A stretch of 64,000 nucleotides of DNA from CAVSRC01 sp963782045. Lineage in GTDB: Bacteria; Pseudomonadota; Alphaproteobacteria; Rhizobiales; Kaistiaceae. The stretch is taken from the NCBI GenBank assembly GCA_963782045.1, contig CAWAIR010000009.1, positions 1-64,000 on the forward strand, given 5' to 3'. Shown here piece by piece: positions 18,266 to 27,407 of this stretch. Position 1 is the first letter of the stretch; each line of letters starts with the position of its first letter. Under the pieces are notes generated by a model that made no database searches, was not told the DNA's origin, and worked only from the letters and a program-made list of their open reading frames with translations. A program made the translations under genes and the position numbers.

Positions 18266-20086
18266 TCAGCTTCCCTCGATCTCCTCGCGGCGGAGCTCGG
18301 CGGTGAGCCAGGCTTCTTCCGCGGCAGCGGCTTCCCTCTGCGCCGCTTCCAGCGCGGCACCCGCCGCGGCAAACGCCTTCGCGTCGCGGCCGTAGAGCGA
18401 GGTGTCGGAGAGCACGCCTTCCAGCCGGCGGATCTCCGTATGCAGCGCCTCGATCTTGCCCGGCAGGACTTTCAGCGCGTGCTGGTCGGCAAAGCCGAGC
18501 TTGCGCCGTTCCGGTGCGCGTGGCTCCGGCGGCGGCCTGGCCGATCGCTCCGCTGCCGGCGGGGTCGTGGCAACGGGCCGCTTGCCGATTCCGCGGCCGC
18601 GCTGCGCCACCATGTCGGAATAGCCGCCGGCATATTCGGTCCAGGTGCCGTCGCCGTCCGAAGCGACCACCGAGGTCACCACACGGTCGAGGAAATCGCG
18701 GTCGTGGCTGACCAGCAGCACCGTGCCGGGATAGGACGCCAGCATCTCCTGGAGGAGATCGAGGGTCTCCAGGTCGAGGTCATTGGTCGGCTCGTCGAGG
18801 ACGAGAAGGTTGGACGGCCTGGCGAGCGCGCGGGCGAGCATCAGCCGCCCGCGTTCACCGCCCGAGAGCGCCTTCAGCGGCGTGCGCGCCTGTTCGGGGC
18901 GGAACAGGAAGTCCTTCATGTAGCCGATCACGTGCCGGGATTCGCCGTTGACCAGCACGGTGTCGCCGCGTCCTTCGGTCAGCACCGCAGCGACGGTGGC
19001 GTCCGCCACAAGGCTCTCGCGCGTCTGGTCAAGCGTCGCCACCGCCAGGTTGGTGCCCAGCCGCACCGTCCCCGCATCCGGCGCCAGCGCGCCGGTCAGC
19101 AGGTTGATGAGCGTCGTCTTGCCGGCGCCGTTGGGACCCACGATGCCGAGCCTGTCGCCGCGCTCGATAGCCAGCGACAGGTCGCGCACGACCGCCCGAT
19201 CGCCGAAGCTCTTGGTCACCCCGGTGGCCTCGATCACCAGCTTGCCCGACCTGCCGGCATCCTGGACGCTCAGCGTGACCGCCCCTTGCGGCGCGTTGCG
19301 CCGGCGATCCGTCCGCTCGCGTCTCAGCTCGAACAGCGCTTTCAGCCGCCGCTGGTTGCGCGTGCGCCGGGCGCTGACGCCGTAGCGCAGCCAGTCCTCT
19401 TCGCGCACGATCTTTCGGTCGAGCTTGTGGCGATCGCGCTCTTCCTCTTCCAGGATCGCGTCGCGCCAGCTCTCGAAATCGGCGAAGCCGCGATCGTGGC
19501 GGCGGGTGATGCCGCGGTCGAGCCAGACGGTGGCGCGGCCGAGATCGGCGAGGAAGCGCCGGTCGTGGCTGATCATGACGATCGCCGAGCGGATGGCAGC
19601 CAGCGTCTGCTCGAGCGCCTCGATGGCGACCACGTCGAGATGGTTGGTCGGCTCATCGAGCAGCAGGATGTCGGGTTCGGGCGCCAGCACACGGGCAAGC
19701 GCGGCGCGCCGGCCTTCGCCGCCGGACAGGCGGCGCGGGTCCTCCGCGCCAGTGAGGTCGAGCTGCTCGAGCAGGAGGCGCGCCCGGTGCGGATCATCGG
19801 CCGGCCCGAGGCCCGCAACGACAAAGGCTTCGGCCGTGTCGAAGCCGGAGAAATCCGGCTCCTGCGCCAGATAGCGCACCGTCGTGCCCGGTTGCAGGAA
19901 GCGGGTGCCGCCGTCCGGCTCGACCAGCCCCGCCGCGATGCGCAGCAGCGTCGACTTGCCGGTGCCGTTGCGGCCGACCAGCGACAGCCGCTCGCCGGCG
20001 CCGACCGAAAGCTCGGCGCCGCAAAGCAGTGGTGTGCCGCCGAAGGTGCGGTGGATGTCCTGAAGAAGAAGGAGAGGTGCGGCCAT
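18266..20086 (-). CDS. ABC-F family ATPase (Uup-like)
   Basis: A 606-residue soluble protein with two ABC domains and no membrane part, the ABC-F arrangement of ribosome-associated translation factors. Domain 1 has GRNGTGKST, LSGGEGRRAALARVL and LLLDEPTNHLD; domain 2 has GPNGAGKTT, LSGGERGRLMLARAL and LVLDEPTNDLD. Between them is a charged linker (RDAILEEEERDRHKLDRKI). The C-terminal coiled coil (residues about 540-606) is typical of Uup. The start is the ATG at 20086 behind GGAGAGG. It stands alone, with convergent or divergent neighbours. Confidence 0.92.
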   Translation of the reverse strand: MAAPLLLLQDIHRTFGGTPLLCGAELSVGAGERLSLVGRNGTGKSTLLRIAAGLVEPDGGTRFLQPGTTVRYLAQEPDFSGFDTAEAFVVAGLGPADDPHRARLLLEQLDLTGAEDPRRLSGGEGRRAALARVLAPEPDILLLDEPTNHLDVVAIEALEQTLAAIRSAIVMISHDRRFLADLGRATVWLDRGITRRHDRGFADFESWRDAILEEEERDRHKLDRKIVREEDWLRYGVSARRTRNQRRLKALFELRRERTDRRRNAPQGAVTLSVQDAGRSGKLVIEATGVTKSFGDRAVVRDLSLAIERGDRLGIVGPNGAGKTTLINLLTGALAPDAGTVRLGTNLAVATLDQTRESLVADATVAAVLTEGRGDTVLVNGESRHVIGYMKDFLFRPEQARTPLKALSGGERGRLMLARALARPSNLLVLDEPTNDLDLETLDLLQEMLASYPGTVLLVSHDRDFLDRVVTSVVASDGDGTWTEYAGGYSDMVAQRGRGIGKRPVATTPPAAERSARPPPEPRAPERRKLGFADQHALKVLPGKIEALHTEIRRLEGVLSDTSLYGRDAKAFAAAGAALEAAQREAAAAEEAWLTAELRREEIEGS

Positions 20087-20233
20087 GGCGATAAGGGGCG
20101 ACTGTCTAGCCGAGGCAGGCGGCGCTGAACAGCCCACTCCACGGGCGGCTTGCGGCTGCCGCTCAATTGGGCGAGCCTGCGGGCTGTCGGGATGCTCAAG
20201 GAAGAAGCAGTGCAGCCCGCGCCATAGCAGGCC

Positions 20234-20599
20234 ATGACCAGGACAGGGCCGTTGAAGTCAGCCTTCCGCCGTCACCCCGTACTGGTCTCGGCCTTCGTCC
20301 TGTTCACGCTGCTGGCGCTGTTCTTTGCCGGCCGTTTCGCGGCCCGCGCCATTTATTGGTCGACCCATCAGAACCAGCCCGTCGCCGCCTGGATGACCGT
20401 CGGCTACATCGCCCATAGCTGGAACCTGAATCCGCGCAGCCTCGAGGAAGCGGCCGGATTGCCGCCGCCCGCCGGCCGGCCGCTCACGCTCGGCGAAATC
20501 GCCGTTGATCGCGGCGTGCCGGCAGACGAGGTCATCGCCACCGTCGCGGCCGCCATCGCCAAGCTCCAGGCCGACCAGCACCGACGCCGGCCGCCGTGA
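20234..20599 (+). CDS. Hypothetical membrane-anchored protein upstream of a DedA gene
   Basis: I do not recognise a family. The 121-residue protein has a short basic N-terminus, one membrane helix near residues 16-38, and a soluble part predicted to face the periplasm: HSWNLNPRSLEEAAGLPPP and a C-terminal region with an EIAVDRGVPADEVIATVAAAI helix. Its stop overlaps the GTG start of the DedA gene (GTGA), so the pair is probably one unit and may work together at the membrane. Confidence 0.6.
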   Translation: MTRTGPLKSAFRRHPVLVSAFVLFTLLALFFAGRFAARAIYWSTHQNQPVAAWMTVGYIAHSWNLNPRSLEEAAGLPPPAGRPLTLGEIAVDRGVPADEVIATVAAAIAKLQADQHRRRPP

Positions 20600-21180
20600 C
20601 TGACTGGCTTCTCGGGCTTGTGCCGCAATACGGGGTCTATCTGCTCGCGGCCGCGACCTTCGCCTCATGCCTGGCTCTACCCATTCCGGCCTCGATCCTG
20701 ATGATCGCCGCCGGCGGCTTCGTCGCCTCCGGCGACCTGTCGCTCGTCGAGAGCGCCGGCGCCGCGCTTGGCGGGGCATTGATCGGCGACCAGGCCGGCT
20801 ATTTCGGCGGCCGCTGGGGCGGATCGCATCTCATCCAGCGGCTGAGCGCGCGCGCCGATCCCCTCGCCCGGGCCACGACCCTGCTTGCCACCCGCGGCGG
20901 CATCGCTGTCTTCTTGTCGCGCTGGCTGGTTTCCGCGCTCGGACCCCACGTCAACATCGCGGCCGGCGCCGCTGGCCTTCCCTGGCTGCGTTTCACCCTG
21001 TGGGGTGCCCTCGGCGAGGCCGTCTGGGTCGCCGTCTATGTCGGCGCCGGCTTCACCTTTTCCGGCAACCTGGCGGCCGCCTCCGGCATGGCCGTGGACC
21101 TTCTCGGCCTGCTCGCCACCGGCGCCGTCGCCATCGGTCTCGGATACTGGCTGTTGGCGGCGATGCGCGCGGAACGCTGA
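20596..21180 (+). CDS. DedA family membrane protein (VTT domain)
   Basis: A 194-residue protein with four or five membrane helices. The stretch ALGGALIGDQAGYFGGRWGG followed by FLSRWLVSALGPHVNIAAGAAGLPWLRFTLWGALGEAVWV in character matches the VTT core, which contains the re-entrant helices and the conserved glycine and arginine residues of DedA proteins. Members flip undecaprenyl phosphate or phospholipids. It begins with GTG at 20596, overlapping the upstream gene. Confidence 0.85.
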   Translation: MTDWLLGLVPQYGVYLLAAATFASCLALPIPASILMIAAGGFVASGDLSLVESAGAALGGALIGDQAGYFGGRWGGSHLIQRLSARADPLARATTLLATRGGIAVFLSRWLVSALGPHVNIAAGAAGLPWLRFTLWGALGEAVWVAVYVGAGFTFSGNLAAASGMAVDLLGLLATGAVAIGLGYWLLAAMRAER

Positions 21181-21250
21181 GCGAAAGCCGGAGCGGTTGA
21201 CTTGTTGTCGGGGTCGTGGCGTGGTCGGCAGCGTGAGTGAGGCAGGGGCG

Positions 21251-21958
21251 GTGAAAGAAGCAGGGAAACGAGTCGCGGCGAAACCGCGGACCAAGAAACG
21301 TGCATCGACGGGCGTTCGCAACCCGGTGCGGACCAAGGCCGCCATCCTTGCGGCAGCGACGGAGATTTTCGCTGAAAAGGGCTTCGGCGGCGCCCGCGTC
21401 GACGACATCGCCCAGCGCGCCTGCATCAACAAGCGCATGCTCTACCACTATTTCGGGGACAAAGAGGCGCTCTACAAGGCCGTCCTCGAAAGCGCCTATG
21501 CCGGCATCCGCTCGGCCGAGGCGGACCTCAAGCTGGCCGACCGCGACCCGGAAGAGGCGATGCGCCAGCTCACTTCATTCACCTGGAGCTACTTCCTCAA
21601 GCACCCGGAATTCCTCAGCCTGCTCAACACCGAGAACCTGTTGCGCGGCAAGTACATCCGGGCTTCCAAGCGGATCATCGCCCTGCACTCGCCGATGATC
21701 GCCCTCATCCGCGACACGTTGCAGCAGGGGGTGAAAGCCGGCAAGTTCCGGCCCGGCGTCGATCCGGTCGAGCTCTACATCAGCATCGCCGCGCTCGGCT
21801 TCTTCTACCTCGCCAACCGCTGGACGCTGTCGGCCATCTTCCGCCGCGACCTCGGCAAGCCGGCCGAGCTTGCCCGGCGGGGCAACCACATCGTCGACGT
21901 GATCATGGGCTATCTCCGCCCGAGCGACGGCGACGCCGGTCAGCACGCCGTACGGTAA
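21251..21958 (+). CDS. TetR family transcriptional regulator
   Basis: A 235-residue repressor. A basic tail (AAKPRTKKRAS) precedes the TetR helix-turn-helix: KAAILAAATEIFAEKGFGGARVDDIAQRACINKRMLYHYFGDKEALYKAVLE in pattern. The C-terminal ligand domain includes LTSFTWSYFLKHPEFLSLLN and FFYLANRWTLSAIF. The start is chosen at GTG 21251; GTG 21221 is in frame and also possible. It overlaps the convergent isomerase gene by 19 bp. Two inverted repeats in the nearby divergent promoter (24003-24020 and 24160-24173) have the size and symmetry expected of its operators. Confidence 0.85.
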   Translation: MKEAGKRVAAKPRTKKRASTGVRNPVRTKAAILAAATEIFAEKGFGGARVDDIAQRACINKRMLYHYFGDKEALYKAVLESAYAGIRSAEADLKLADRDPEEAMRQLTSFTWSYFLKHPEFLSLLNTENLLRGKYIRASKRIIALHSPMIALIRDTLQQGVKAGKFRPGVDPVELYISIAALGFFYLANRWTLSAIFRRDLGKPAELARRGNHIVDVIMGYLRPSDGDAGQHAVR

Positions 21959-22809
21959 CGCTCGATGGCGATCCGCAGCACCTCGTCCATCGGCCGCTCG
22001 CCCCAGGCGCTGGACAGCACCTCCACCTCACAGGCGAGGTCGTCGCGCACCGCCTCGACGCTCGCGCGCAGCTTGGCGATCTCGATGACCCCGTCGCCCA
22101 TCATGCCGCGGTCGAGCAACAGGTCGACCGTGGGCACCAGCCAGTCGCAGACGTGGAAGGCGAGCAGCCGGTCGCGCCCGGTGCGCCGGATCTGTTCGTG
22201 GACCTCGACGTCCCACCACACGTGGTAGACGTCGATCGCCACGCCGAGGCCGCGCGCGCGTTGCGGATCGAGTTCGTCGCAGAGATCGAGCGCCTGGCCG
22301 AGCGTGTTCACCGCGCAGCGCTCCGCCGCCATCATCGGATGCAGCGGCTCCAGCGCCAGCTTCATGCCCGCGCCATGCGCATAGTCGAGCATCTCGGCCA
22401 GCCCATCGCGGATCTGGCTGCGCGCCGCCGCGATATCCTTGGACGCCGCCGCGCCTTCCCGCGTGAACTGCGGCAGACCGCCGGCGACAATCACCAGGCA
22501 GGGCGCGCCGAGCGCCACCGCCTCGTCGACGGCGCGGCGATTGTCGTCGCGCACCGCGCTCCTGTGCGCCGCGTCGGCCGGGAACAGGCCGCCGCGGCAA
22601 TAGCCCGACAGCCGGAAGCCGCCGTCGCGGATCGCCCTGACGGCACGGTCCAGCCCGACGCCGGCAATCTGATCGCGCCACGGCGACAGCATGGAGATGC
22701 CGCGCCGCTTCGCCGCCTCGACGATGGCAAGGAAATCGCCCTGGGCGCGCACCGTGCCGGTATTGAGCGAGAAGTATTCAAGGTCCCGGTCGGCGGAAAG
22801 GTCACGCAT
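21940..22809 (-). CDS. Sugar phosphate isomerase/epimerase-like TIM-barrel protein
   Basis: A 289-residue xylose-isomerase-like TIM barrel. Expected metal ligands are visible: the E in LALEPLHPM near residue 150, the D in VAIDVYHVWWD near 188, the H in LLAFHVCDWL near 213, and the E in CEVEVLS near 261. It forms an operon with the Gfo/Idh dehydrogenase just upstream (nine bases apart), opposite the ABC transporter operon. Proteins of this family epimerise or isomerise sugars and keto-sugars, or eliminate from 3-keto-glycosides. Which reaction occurs here is not shown by the sequence. Confidence 0.82.
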   Translation of the reverse strand: MRDLSADRDLEYFSLNTGTVRAQGDFLAIVEAAKRRGISMLSPWRDQIAGVGLDRAVRAIRDGGFRLSGYCRGGLFPADAAHRSAVRDDNRRAVDEAVALGAPCLVIVAGGLPQFTREGAAASKDIAAARSQIRDGLAEMLDYAHGAGMKLALEPLHPMMAAERCAVNTLGQALDLCDELDPQRARGLGVAIDVYHVWWDVEVHEQIRRTGRDRLLAFHVCDWLVPTVDLLLDRGMMGDGVIEIAKLRASVEAVRDDLACEVEVLSSAWGERPMDEVLRIAIERYRTAC

Positions 22810-22818
22810 GGCGGTTGG

Positions 22819-23970
22819 TCACGTCCACGCGCGGTCGAGATCAATCCAGCGCCGCTCGCGCGCGCTTCTTTCGGCCGCCTCGACCAGCTCCAGGCCCTTG
22901 GCGCCTTCCCTAAGCGTGTAGGGAAACGGTACGTCCTCGATCACGTGGCGGATGAACATCTCCCACTGGGCGCGGAAGCCGTTGGGATAAGGCTCGGTTT
23001 CCGGAATCTCCTGCCAGTCGGCACGGAAATCGTGGGTGACCTTCTCGTCCGGGTTCCACACCGGACGCGGCGTCGCCACCCGCGGCTGCACCTTGCACGA
23101 ATGCAGGCCCGCCACCGCCGAACCGTGCGTCCCGTCGACCTGAAACACCACCAGATCGTCGCGATAGACCCGCGTCACCCAGGAGAAGTTGATGGTGGCG
23201 ACGACCCCGCCTTCGAGCACGAAGGTGGCGAAGGCGGCATCGTCGGCGGTCGCCCGGTAGCCGTTGCCGGCCTCGTCCCAGCGCTCGGGGATGTGCGTGG
23301 TCGACAGGCAGGAGACGCTTTTCACCGCGCCGAACACATGGTCGAGCACGTAGCGCCAGTGGCACATCATGTCGAGAACGATGCCGCCGCCGTCCTCGGC
23401 GCGGTAGTTCCACGAGGGCCGCTGGATCGGCTGCAGGTCGCCCTCGAACACCCAATAGCCAAACTCGCTTCTGACCGCCAGCATGCGGCCGAAGAAGCCG
23501 GACTTCTTCAGCATGCCGAGCTTCATCAGGCCGGGCAGGAACAGCTTGTCCATGACGACGCCGTTCTTGACGCCGCGCTTCTCCGCCAGGTCGGCGACCC
23601 TGGCCGCCTCGGCGAAGCCGGTGGCGGTCGGCTTCTCGCAATAGACGTGCTTGCCCGCGGCAATCGCCCGCTCCAGCAGCCCGGGGCGCATCTGCGTCGT
23701 CCCGGCATCGAAGAAGACGGTGTCGTCGGCGTTGGCGAGCGCCGCCTCGAGATCGGTCGTCCAGCGTTCGATGCCGTTGGCACGCGCCAGCGCCTCGACC
23801 TTCTCGGCGTTGCGCCCGACCAGAATCGGGTCCGGTACCACCCGGTCGCCATTGGCCAGCGCCACACCACCGTCGGCACGGATCGCCACGATCGACCGTA
23901 TCAGATGCTGGTTCGTCCCCATGCGCCCGGTCACACCGTTCATCACGACGCCGAGCCGTCGGCTGGCCAT
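22819..23970 (-). CDS. Gfo/Idh/MocA family oxidoreductase (1 of 4)
   Basis: A 383-residue NAD(P)-dependent dehydrogenase. The ATG at 23970 follows GGGAGG. The N-terminal Rossmann part is atypical, with LGVVMNGVTGRMGTNQHL in place of the plain GxGxxG. KHVYCEKPTATG holds the conserved EKP lysine near residue 117, and DGGGIVLDMMCHWRYVLDHVFG supplies the catalytic D and H near residues 210-225. C-terminal sequences resemble the GFO/IDH beta-sheet domain. It is first in a leftward operon with the TIM-barrel protein and diverges from the sugar ABC operon, sharing a promoter region with paired operators. Confidence 0.88.
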   Translation of the reverse strand: MASRRLGVVMNGVTGRMGTNQHLIRSIVAIRADGGVALANGDRVVPDPILVGRNAEKVEALARANGIERWTTDLEAALANADDTVFFDAGTTQMRPGLLERAIAAGKHVYCEKPTATGFAEAARVADLAEKRGVKNGVVMDKLFLPGLMKLGMLKKSGFFGRMLAVRSEFGYWVFEGDLQPIQRPSWNYRAEDGGGIVLDMMCHWRYVLDHVFGAVKSVSCLSTTHIPERWDEAGNGYRATADDAAFATFVLEGGVVATINFSWVTRVYRDDLVVFQVDGTHGSAVAGLHSCKVQPRVATPRPVWNPDEKVTHDFRADWQEIPETEPYPNGFRAQWEMFIRHVIEDVPFPYTLREGAKGLELVEAAERSARERRWIDLDRAWT

Positions 23971-24002
23971 ACGCACCTCCCCTGCTCTGGCGATGCCGGA
24001 TA

Positions 24003-24020
24003 AGTAACAGGGCAGTTACT
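24003..24020. promoter_or_regulatory. Inverted-repeat operator, copy 1
   Basis: AGTAACAGGGCAGTTACT has perfect 6-bp arms (AGTAAC/GTTACT) around six bases and is followed by ATTGCC. It lies 33 bp upstream of the leftward dehydrogenase start. A second copy with the same arms and the same kind of flank (TTTTGCC) is 150 bp away, upstream of the ABC operon. Confidence 0.65.
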
Positions 24021-24159
24021 ATTGCCGCGCGCCGGGCCTGTCAATCGAACCGACGATCTCGTGCTCGACCGCACACCGCCTGCATCTTTTGTCGGCACGC
24101 CGATTCACCCGGCACCGCATCGCGACACGCGCGAAGCGAATTGTATCCTTGCCCGCACA

Positions 24160-24173
24160 TAACTAGCGAGTTA
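24160..24173. promoter_or_regulatory. Inverted-repeat operator, copy 2
   Basis: TAACTAGCGAGTTA has perfect 5-bp arms around AGCG and is followed by CTTTTGCC, matching copy 1. It lies 66 bp upstream of the binding-protein gene at 24239. Together the two copies suggest coordinate repression of both divergent operons, probably by the TetR protein at 21251. Confidence 0.65.
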
Positions 24174-24238
24174 CTTTTGCCTCGGCCGCCGGGGAGGGTG
24201 GCCCGCGTAACCGACGGATTTTCCTGGGAGGAAAACAT

Positions 24239-25528
24239 ATGACCAAGCGCATCACGCGGCGCACCTTTGGCGGGCTGATGGCCTCAGGCGCCTCGCTCGC
24301 CGTCCTCGCTTCCACCGGCCGCCTCGCTTTCGCCGACGAACGCGTTCGCCTGATCTGGTGGGGCAACCCGACGCGCGACAAGCGCACGCTCGAGGTCGTT
24401 GATCTCTACCACAAGGATAACCCGGGCGTGACGATCGACCCGGAGAACTACGCCTGGAGCGACTACTGGACCAAGCTCGGCACCATGGCCGCCGGCGGCA
24501 GCCTGCCGGACGTGATCCAAATGGATTATCGCTACATCTTCGAATACGCCCGCCGCAATCAGCTTGCCGATCTCACTCCGTTCGTCGGCAAGCAGCTCGA
24601 TCTCGCCGACTTCGACAAGAGCCAGCTCGACAGCGGCAAGGTCGACAACAAGCTGTACGGCATCTCGATGGGCGCCAACTCGATGTCGTACGTCTACAAC
24701 AACACGGTGCTGACCAACCTCGGCGTCAAGCTGCCCGATCCGCTCAAGTGGACCAACGACGATTTCGGCGCCATCGGCAACGACATCAAGGCCAAGCTGC
24801 CCAGCGGCATGTACTTCATGTCCAACAAGGGCAACCAGGAGAACATACTGGAGACCTGGACGCGCCAGCGCGGCAAGGCGCTCTACACCGAAGACGGCAA
24901 GCTCGGCTTCGACCTCGAGGATCTCGTCGCCTTCTGGGAGTACTGGTACAAGATGCAGGAGTCCGGGCTGACGCCGCCGGCCGACGTGCAGGCCCAGGAC
25001 ACCGGCAAGATGGTCGAGATGATGATGCTCAACGGGCATTCCGTCTTCGACTTCCTGCACTCCAACCAGCTCGACGCCTGCCAGAAGCTGTCCAAGGACG
25101 AGATCGACATCACGATGATCCCGAACCAGAAGGACGGCAAACCGGGCCAGTACATGAAGCCTTCGATGCTCTTGTCGATGGCCGAGACCTCGCCCGACAA
25201 GAACGCCGCGGCCAAGGTGATGAACTTCTTCCTCACCGACGAAAGCGCCAACGACATCCTGCTCATCGAGCGCGGTGTCACCGGCGACGCCAGCGTGCGC
25301 AAGCACATCATGGCGAAGCTGACGCCGACCGAGAACAAGATCATCGAGTACCTCAACGTGGTCGCCAACTGGGTTGGCCCGCTGCCGCCGCCGCCGCCGA
25401 AGGGCGCCGGCGAGATCGACCGCAATATCGAGCCGGCGTGGCAGGCGGTCGCCTTCAAGCAGAAGAAGCTCGAGGACGGCGCCAAGGACTTCTACGCCTT
25501 CTGCCAGCAGACGCTGGAACGGGCCTGA
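24239..25528 (+). CDS. ABC sugar transporter substrate-binding protein (Tat-type signal)
   Basis: A 429-residue family 1 solute-binding protein. The ATG follows GGGAGG. The N-terminus MTKRITRRTFGGLMASGASL has an RRTF twin-arginine-like motif followed by a hydrophobic core and FADE cleavage region, so export by Tat is likely. RLIWWGNPTRDKRTLEVVDLYHKDNPGV and SLPDVIQMDYRYIFEYARRNQLADLTPF are typical of oligosaccharide-binding proteins. Gene neighbours are two permeases, an ATPase and four Gfo/Idh enzymes, so the ligand is probably a sugar or sugar derivative that is oxidised inside the cell. Confidence 0.9.
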   Translation: MTKRITRRTFGGLMASGASLAVLASTGRLAFADERVRLIWWGNPTRDKRTLEVVDLYHKDNPGVTIDPENYAWSDYWTKLGTMAAGGSLPDVIQMDYRYIFEYARRNQLADLTPFVGKQLDLADFDKSQLDSGKVDNKLYGISMGANSMSYVYNNTVLTNLGVKLPDPLKWTNDDFGAIGNDIKAKLPSGMYFMSNKGNQENILETWTRQRGKALYTEDGKLGFDLEDLVAFWEYWYKMQESGLTPPADVQAQDTGKMVEMMMLNGHSVFDFLHSNQLDACQKLSKDEIDITMIPNQKDGKPGQYMKPSMLLSMAETSPDKNAAAKVMNFFLTDESANDILLIERGVTGDASVRKHIMAKLTPTENKIIEYLNVVANWVGPLPPPPPKGAGEIDRNIEPAWQAVAFKQKKLEDGAKDFYAFCQQTLERA

Positions 25529-25543
25529 TCGCGGAGAGGGTCC

Positions 25544-26515
25544 GTGGCCACTGCGGCCTATGAGGCAAAACTGGGGGGGCGGCGCCAGGCGGCGCCGCCC
25601 GCCACTCTCGGCCAGCGCATTGCCGCCTCATGGCGGCGCAACCGCGCCGGCTATCTGTTCCTGACGCCGTGGCTGATCGGCTTCTTCGGGCTGACGCTCG
25701 GGCCGACCATCGCTTCGCTCTACCTGTCCTTGACCGACTACGATCTTTTGACGCCGGCGCGCTGGGCGGGCTTCAAGAACTACCATTACGCGCTGTTCGA
25801 GGACCACCGGCTCATCCACTCGCTGATCGTCACGCTGTCCTACGTGGTCTGGTCGGTTCCGCTGAAGCTCGCCCTGGCGCTGGGCCTCGCCATGGCGCTC
25901 GACCGCAGCGTGCGCGGCGTCACCTTCTATCGGGCGGTCTTCTACCTGCCCTCCCTGCTCGGCGCCTCGGTCGCCATCGCCATGCTGTGGCGCCAGATCT
26001 TCGGCGCCAACGGGCTGGTCAATCAGCTTCTGATGATGTTCTTCGGCATTACCGGCCCGTCCTACGTGACCCACCCGGACTATGCGTTGTCGACGCTCGT
26101 CGTCCTCGCCGTCTGGCAGTTCGGCTCGCCGATGATCATCTTCCTCGCCGGCCTGCGCCAGGTGCCGCAGGAGCTTTACGAGGCCGCCGCCATGGACGGC
26201 GCCAAGCCGGTCCGTCAGTTCTTCAAGATCACCGTGCCGCTGATCGCGCCGGTCATCTTCTTCAATCTCGTCCTGCAGATGATCGACGCCTTCAAGGCCT
26301 TCACCCAGGCCTTCATCGTCTCGGGCGGGCGCGGCGGGCCGATCGATTCGACCATGTTCTACACGCTCTACCTCTACCTCGAGGCCTTCGCCAACTTCCG
26401 CATGGGCTATGCCTCGGCGCTCGCCTGGCTGCTGCTCCTCATCATCGGCATCTTCACCGGCGTCGCCTTCCTGTCGTCCCGCTACTGGGTTTATTACGAG
26501 GACGAGGGGCGCTAG
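25544..26515 (+). CDS. ABC sugar transporter permease (MalF type)
   Basis: A 323-residue inner membrane permease starting with GTG at 25544 behind GGAGAGG. It has six membrane helices, the first after a basic N-terminal tail (SWRRNRAGYLFLTPWLIGFFGL). The cytoplasmic EAA loop that contacts the ATPase is EAAAMDGAKPVRQFFKITVP. Its stop is directly followed by the start of the second permease at 26516. Confidence 0.93.
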   Translation: MATAAYEAKLGGRRQAAPPATLGQRIAASWRRNRAGYLFLTPWLIGFFGLTLGPTIASLYLSLTDYDLLTPARWAGFKNYHYALFEDHRLIHSLIVTLSYVVWSVPLKLALALGLAMALDRSVRGVTFYRAVFYLPSLLGASVAIAMLWRQIFGANGLVNQLLMMFFGITGPSYVTHPDYALSTLVVLAVWQFGSPMIIFLAGLRQVPQELYEAAAMDGAKPVRQFFKITVPLIAPVIFFNLVLQMIDAFKAFTQAFIVSGGRGGPIDSTMFYTLYLYLEAFANFRMGYASALAWLLLLIIGIFTGVAFLSSRYWVYYEDEGR

Positions 26516-27376
26516 ATGGCTTTCGTTTCCGCAACCAGGAAGAGCGGCCGCTTCACGCCGATTATCCGGCACGGCCTGCTGATCGCCGCCGCCTTCGCCA
26601 TGCTCTATCCGCTCCTGTGGATGATCGGCAGTTCCTTCAAGCCGGAATCGCAGATCTTCTCGAACGCATCGGCCCTGCCGACGCATTTCGACTTCGGCAA
26701 CTACATCCGCGGCTGGACGACGCTCTCTGTCAGCTTCACGACCTTCTACGAGAACTCCTTCCTGATCGCCGGGCTCGCCGTCATCGGCAATCTCAGCGCC
26801 TGTTCGGTCACCGCCTATGCCTTCGCGCGGCTCGAGTTCCGCCTGAAGTGGCTGTGGTTCGCGCTGATGCTGGGCACCCTGATGCTGCCCTATCACGTCA
26901 CCCTGGTGCCGCAGTACATCCTCTTCCTGCATCTCGGCTGGGTGAACACCTACCTGCCGCTGGTGGTGCCGAAATTCCTCGCCGTCGATTCCTTCTTCAT
27001 CTTCCTGATGGTGCAGTTCTTCCGCGGCATCCCGCGGGAGATCGACGAGGCGGCGATCATGGACGGCTGCGGCCCGTGGCGCATCTACTGGCGCATCATG
27101 CTGCCGCTGTCGACGCCGGTTCTGGCGACCGCGGCCATCTTCTCGTTCATCTGGACCTATGACGACTTCCTCGGTCCGCTCATCTATCTCAACGACCAGC
27201 GGCAATGGACCGTGCCGCTGGCGCTGCGCGCCTTCATCGATTCGAGTGGCGGCGAATCCCTCTATGGCCCGATGTTCGCCATGTCGGCGCTGTCGCTCAT
27301 CCCGGTCTTCGCGGTCTTTCTCGCCTTCCAGCGCTTGATCATCCGGGGCGTCGCCCTGGGTGCCCTGAAGCGCTGA
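26516..27376 (+). CDS. ABC sugar transporter permease (MalG type)
   Basis: A 286-residue permease of the MalG group with six membrane helices. The EAA loop is EAAIMDGCGPWRIYWRIMLP, and LGTLMLPYHVTLVPQYILF precedes it as usual. It pairs with the permease at 25544. The ATPase for this system is encoded three genes downstream at 29524, after two dehydrogenases, all on the same strand. Confidence 0.93.
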   Translation: MAFVSATRKSGRFTPIIRHGLLIAAAFAMLYPLLWMIGSSFKPESQIFSNASALPTHFDFGNYIRGWTTLSVSFTTFYENSFLIAGLAVIGNLSACSVTAYAFARLEFRLKWLWFALMLGTLMLPYHVTLVPQYILFLHLGWVNTYLPLVVPKFLAVDSFFIFLMVQFFRGIPREIDEAAIMDGCGPWRIYWRIMLPLSTPVLATAAIFSFIWTYDDFLGPLIYLNDQRQWTVPLALRAFIDSSGGESLYGPMFAMSALSLIPVFAVFLAFQRLIIRGVALGALKR

Positions 27377-27407
27377 TTCCCATCGGTATCCTCAAGGTTC
27401 CACGGCA

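Noticed and set aside
25628..27205. A 525-codon minus-strand open frame across the two ABC permeases
   Set aside because: Glu/Arg/Asp/His-rich shadow composition with no known motif, lying opposite two clear permease genes.
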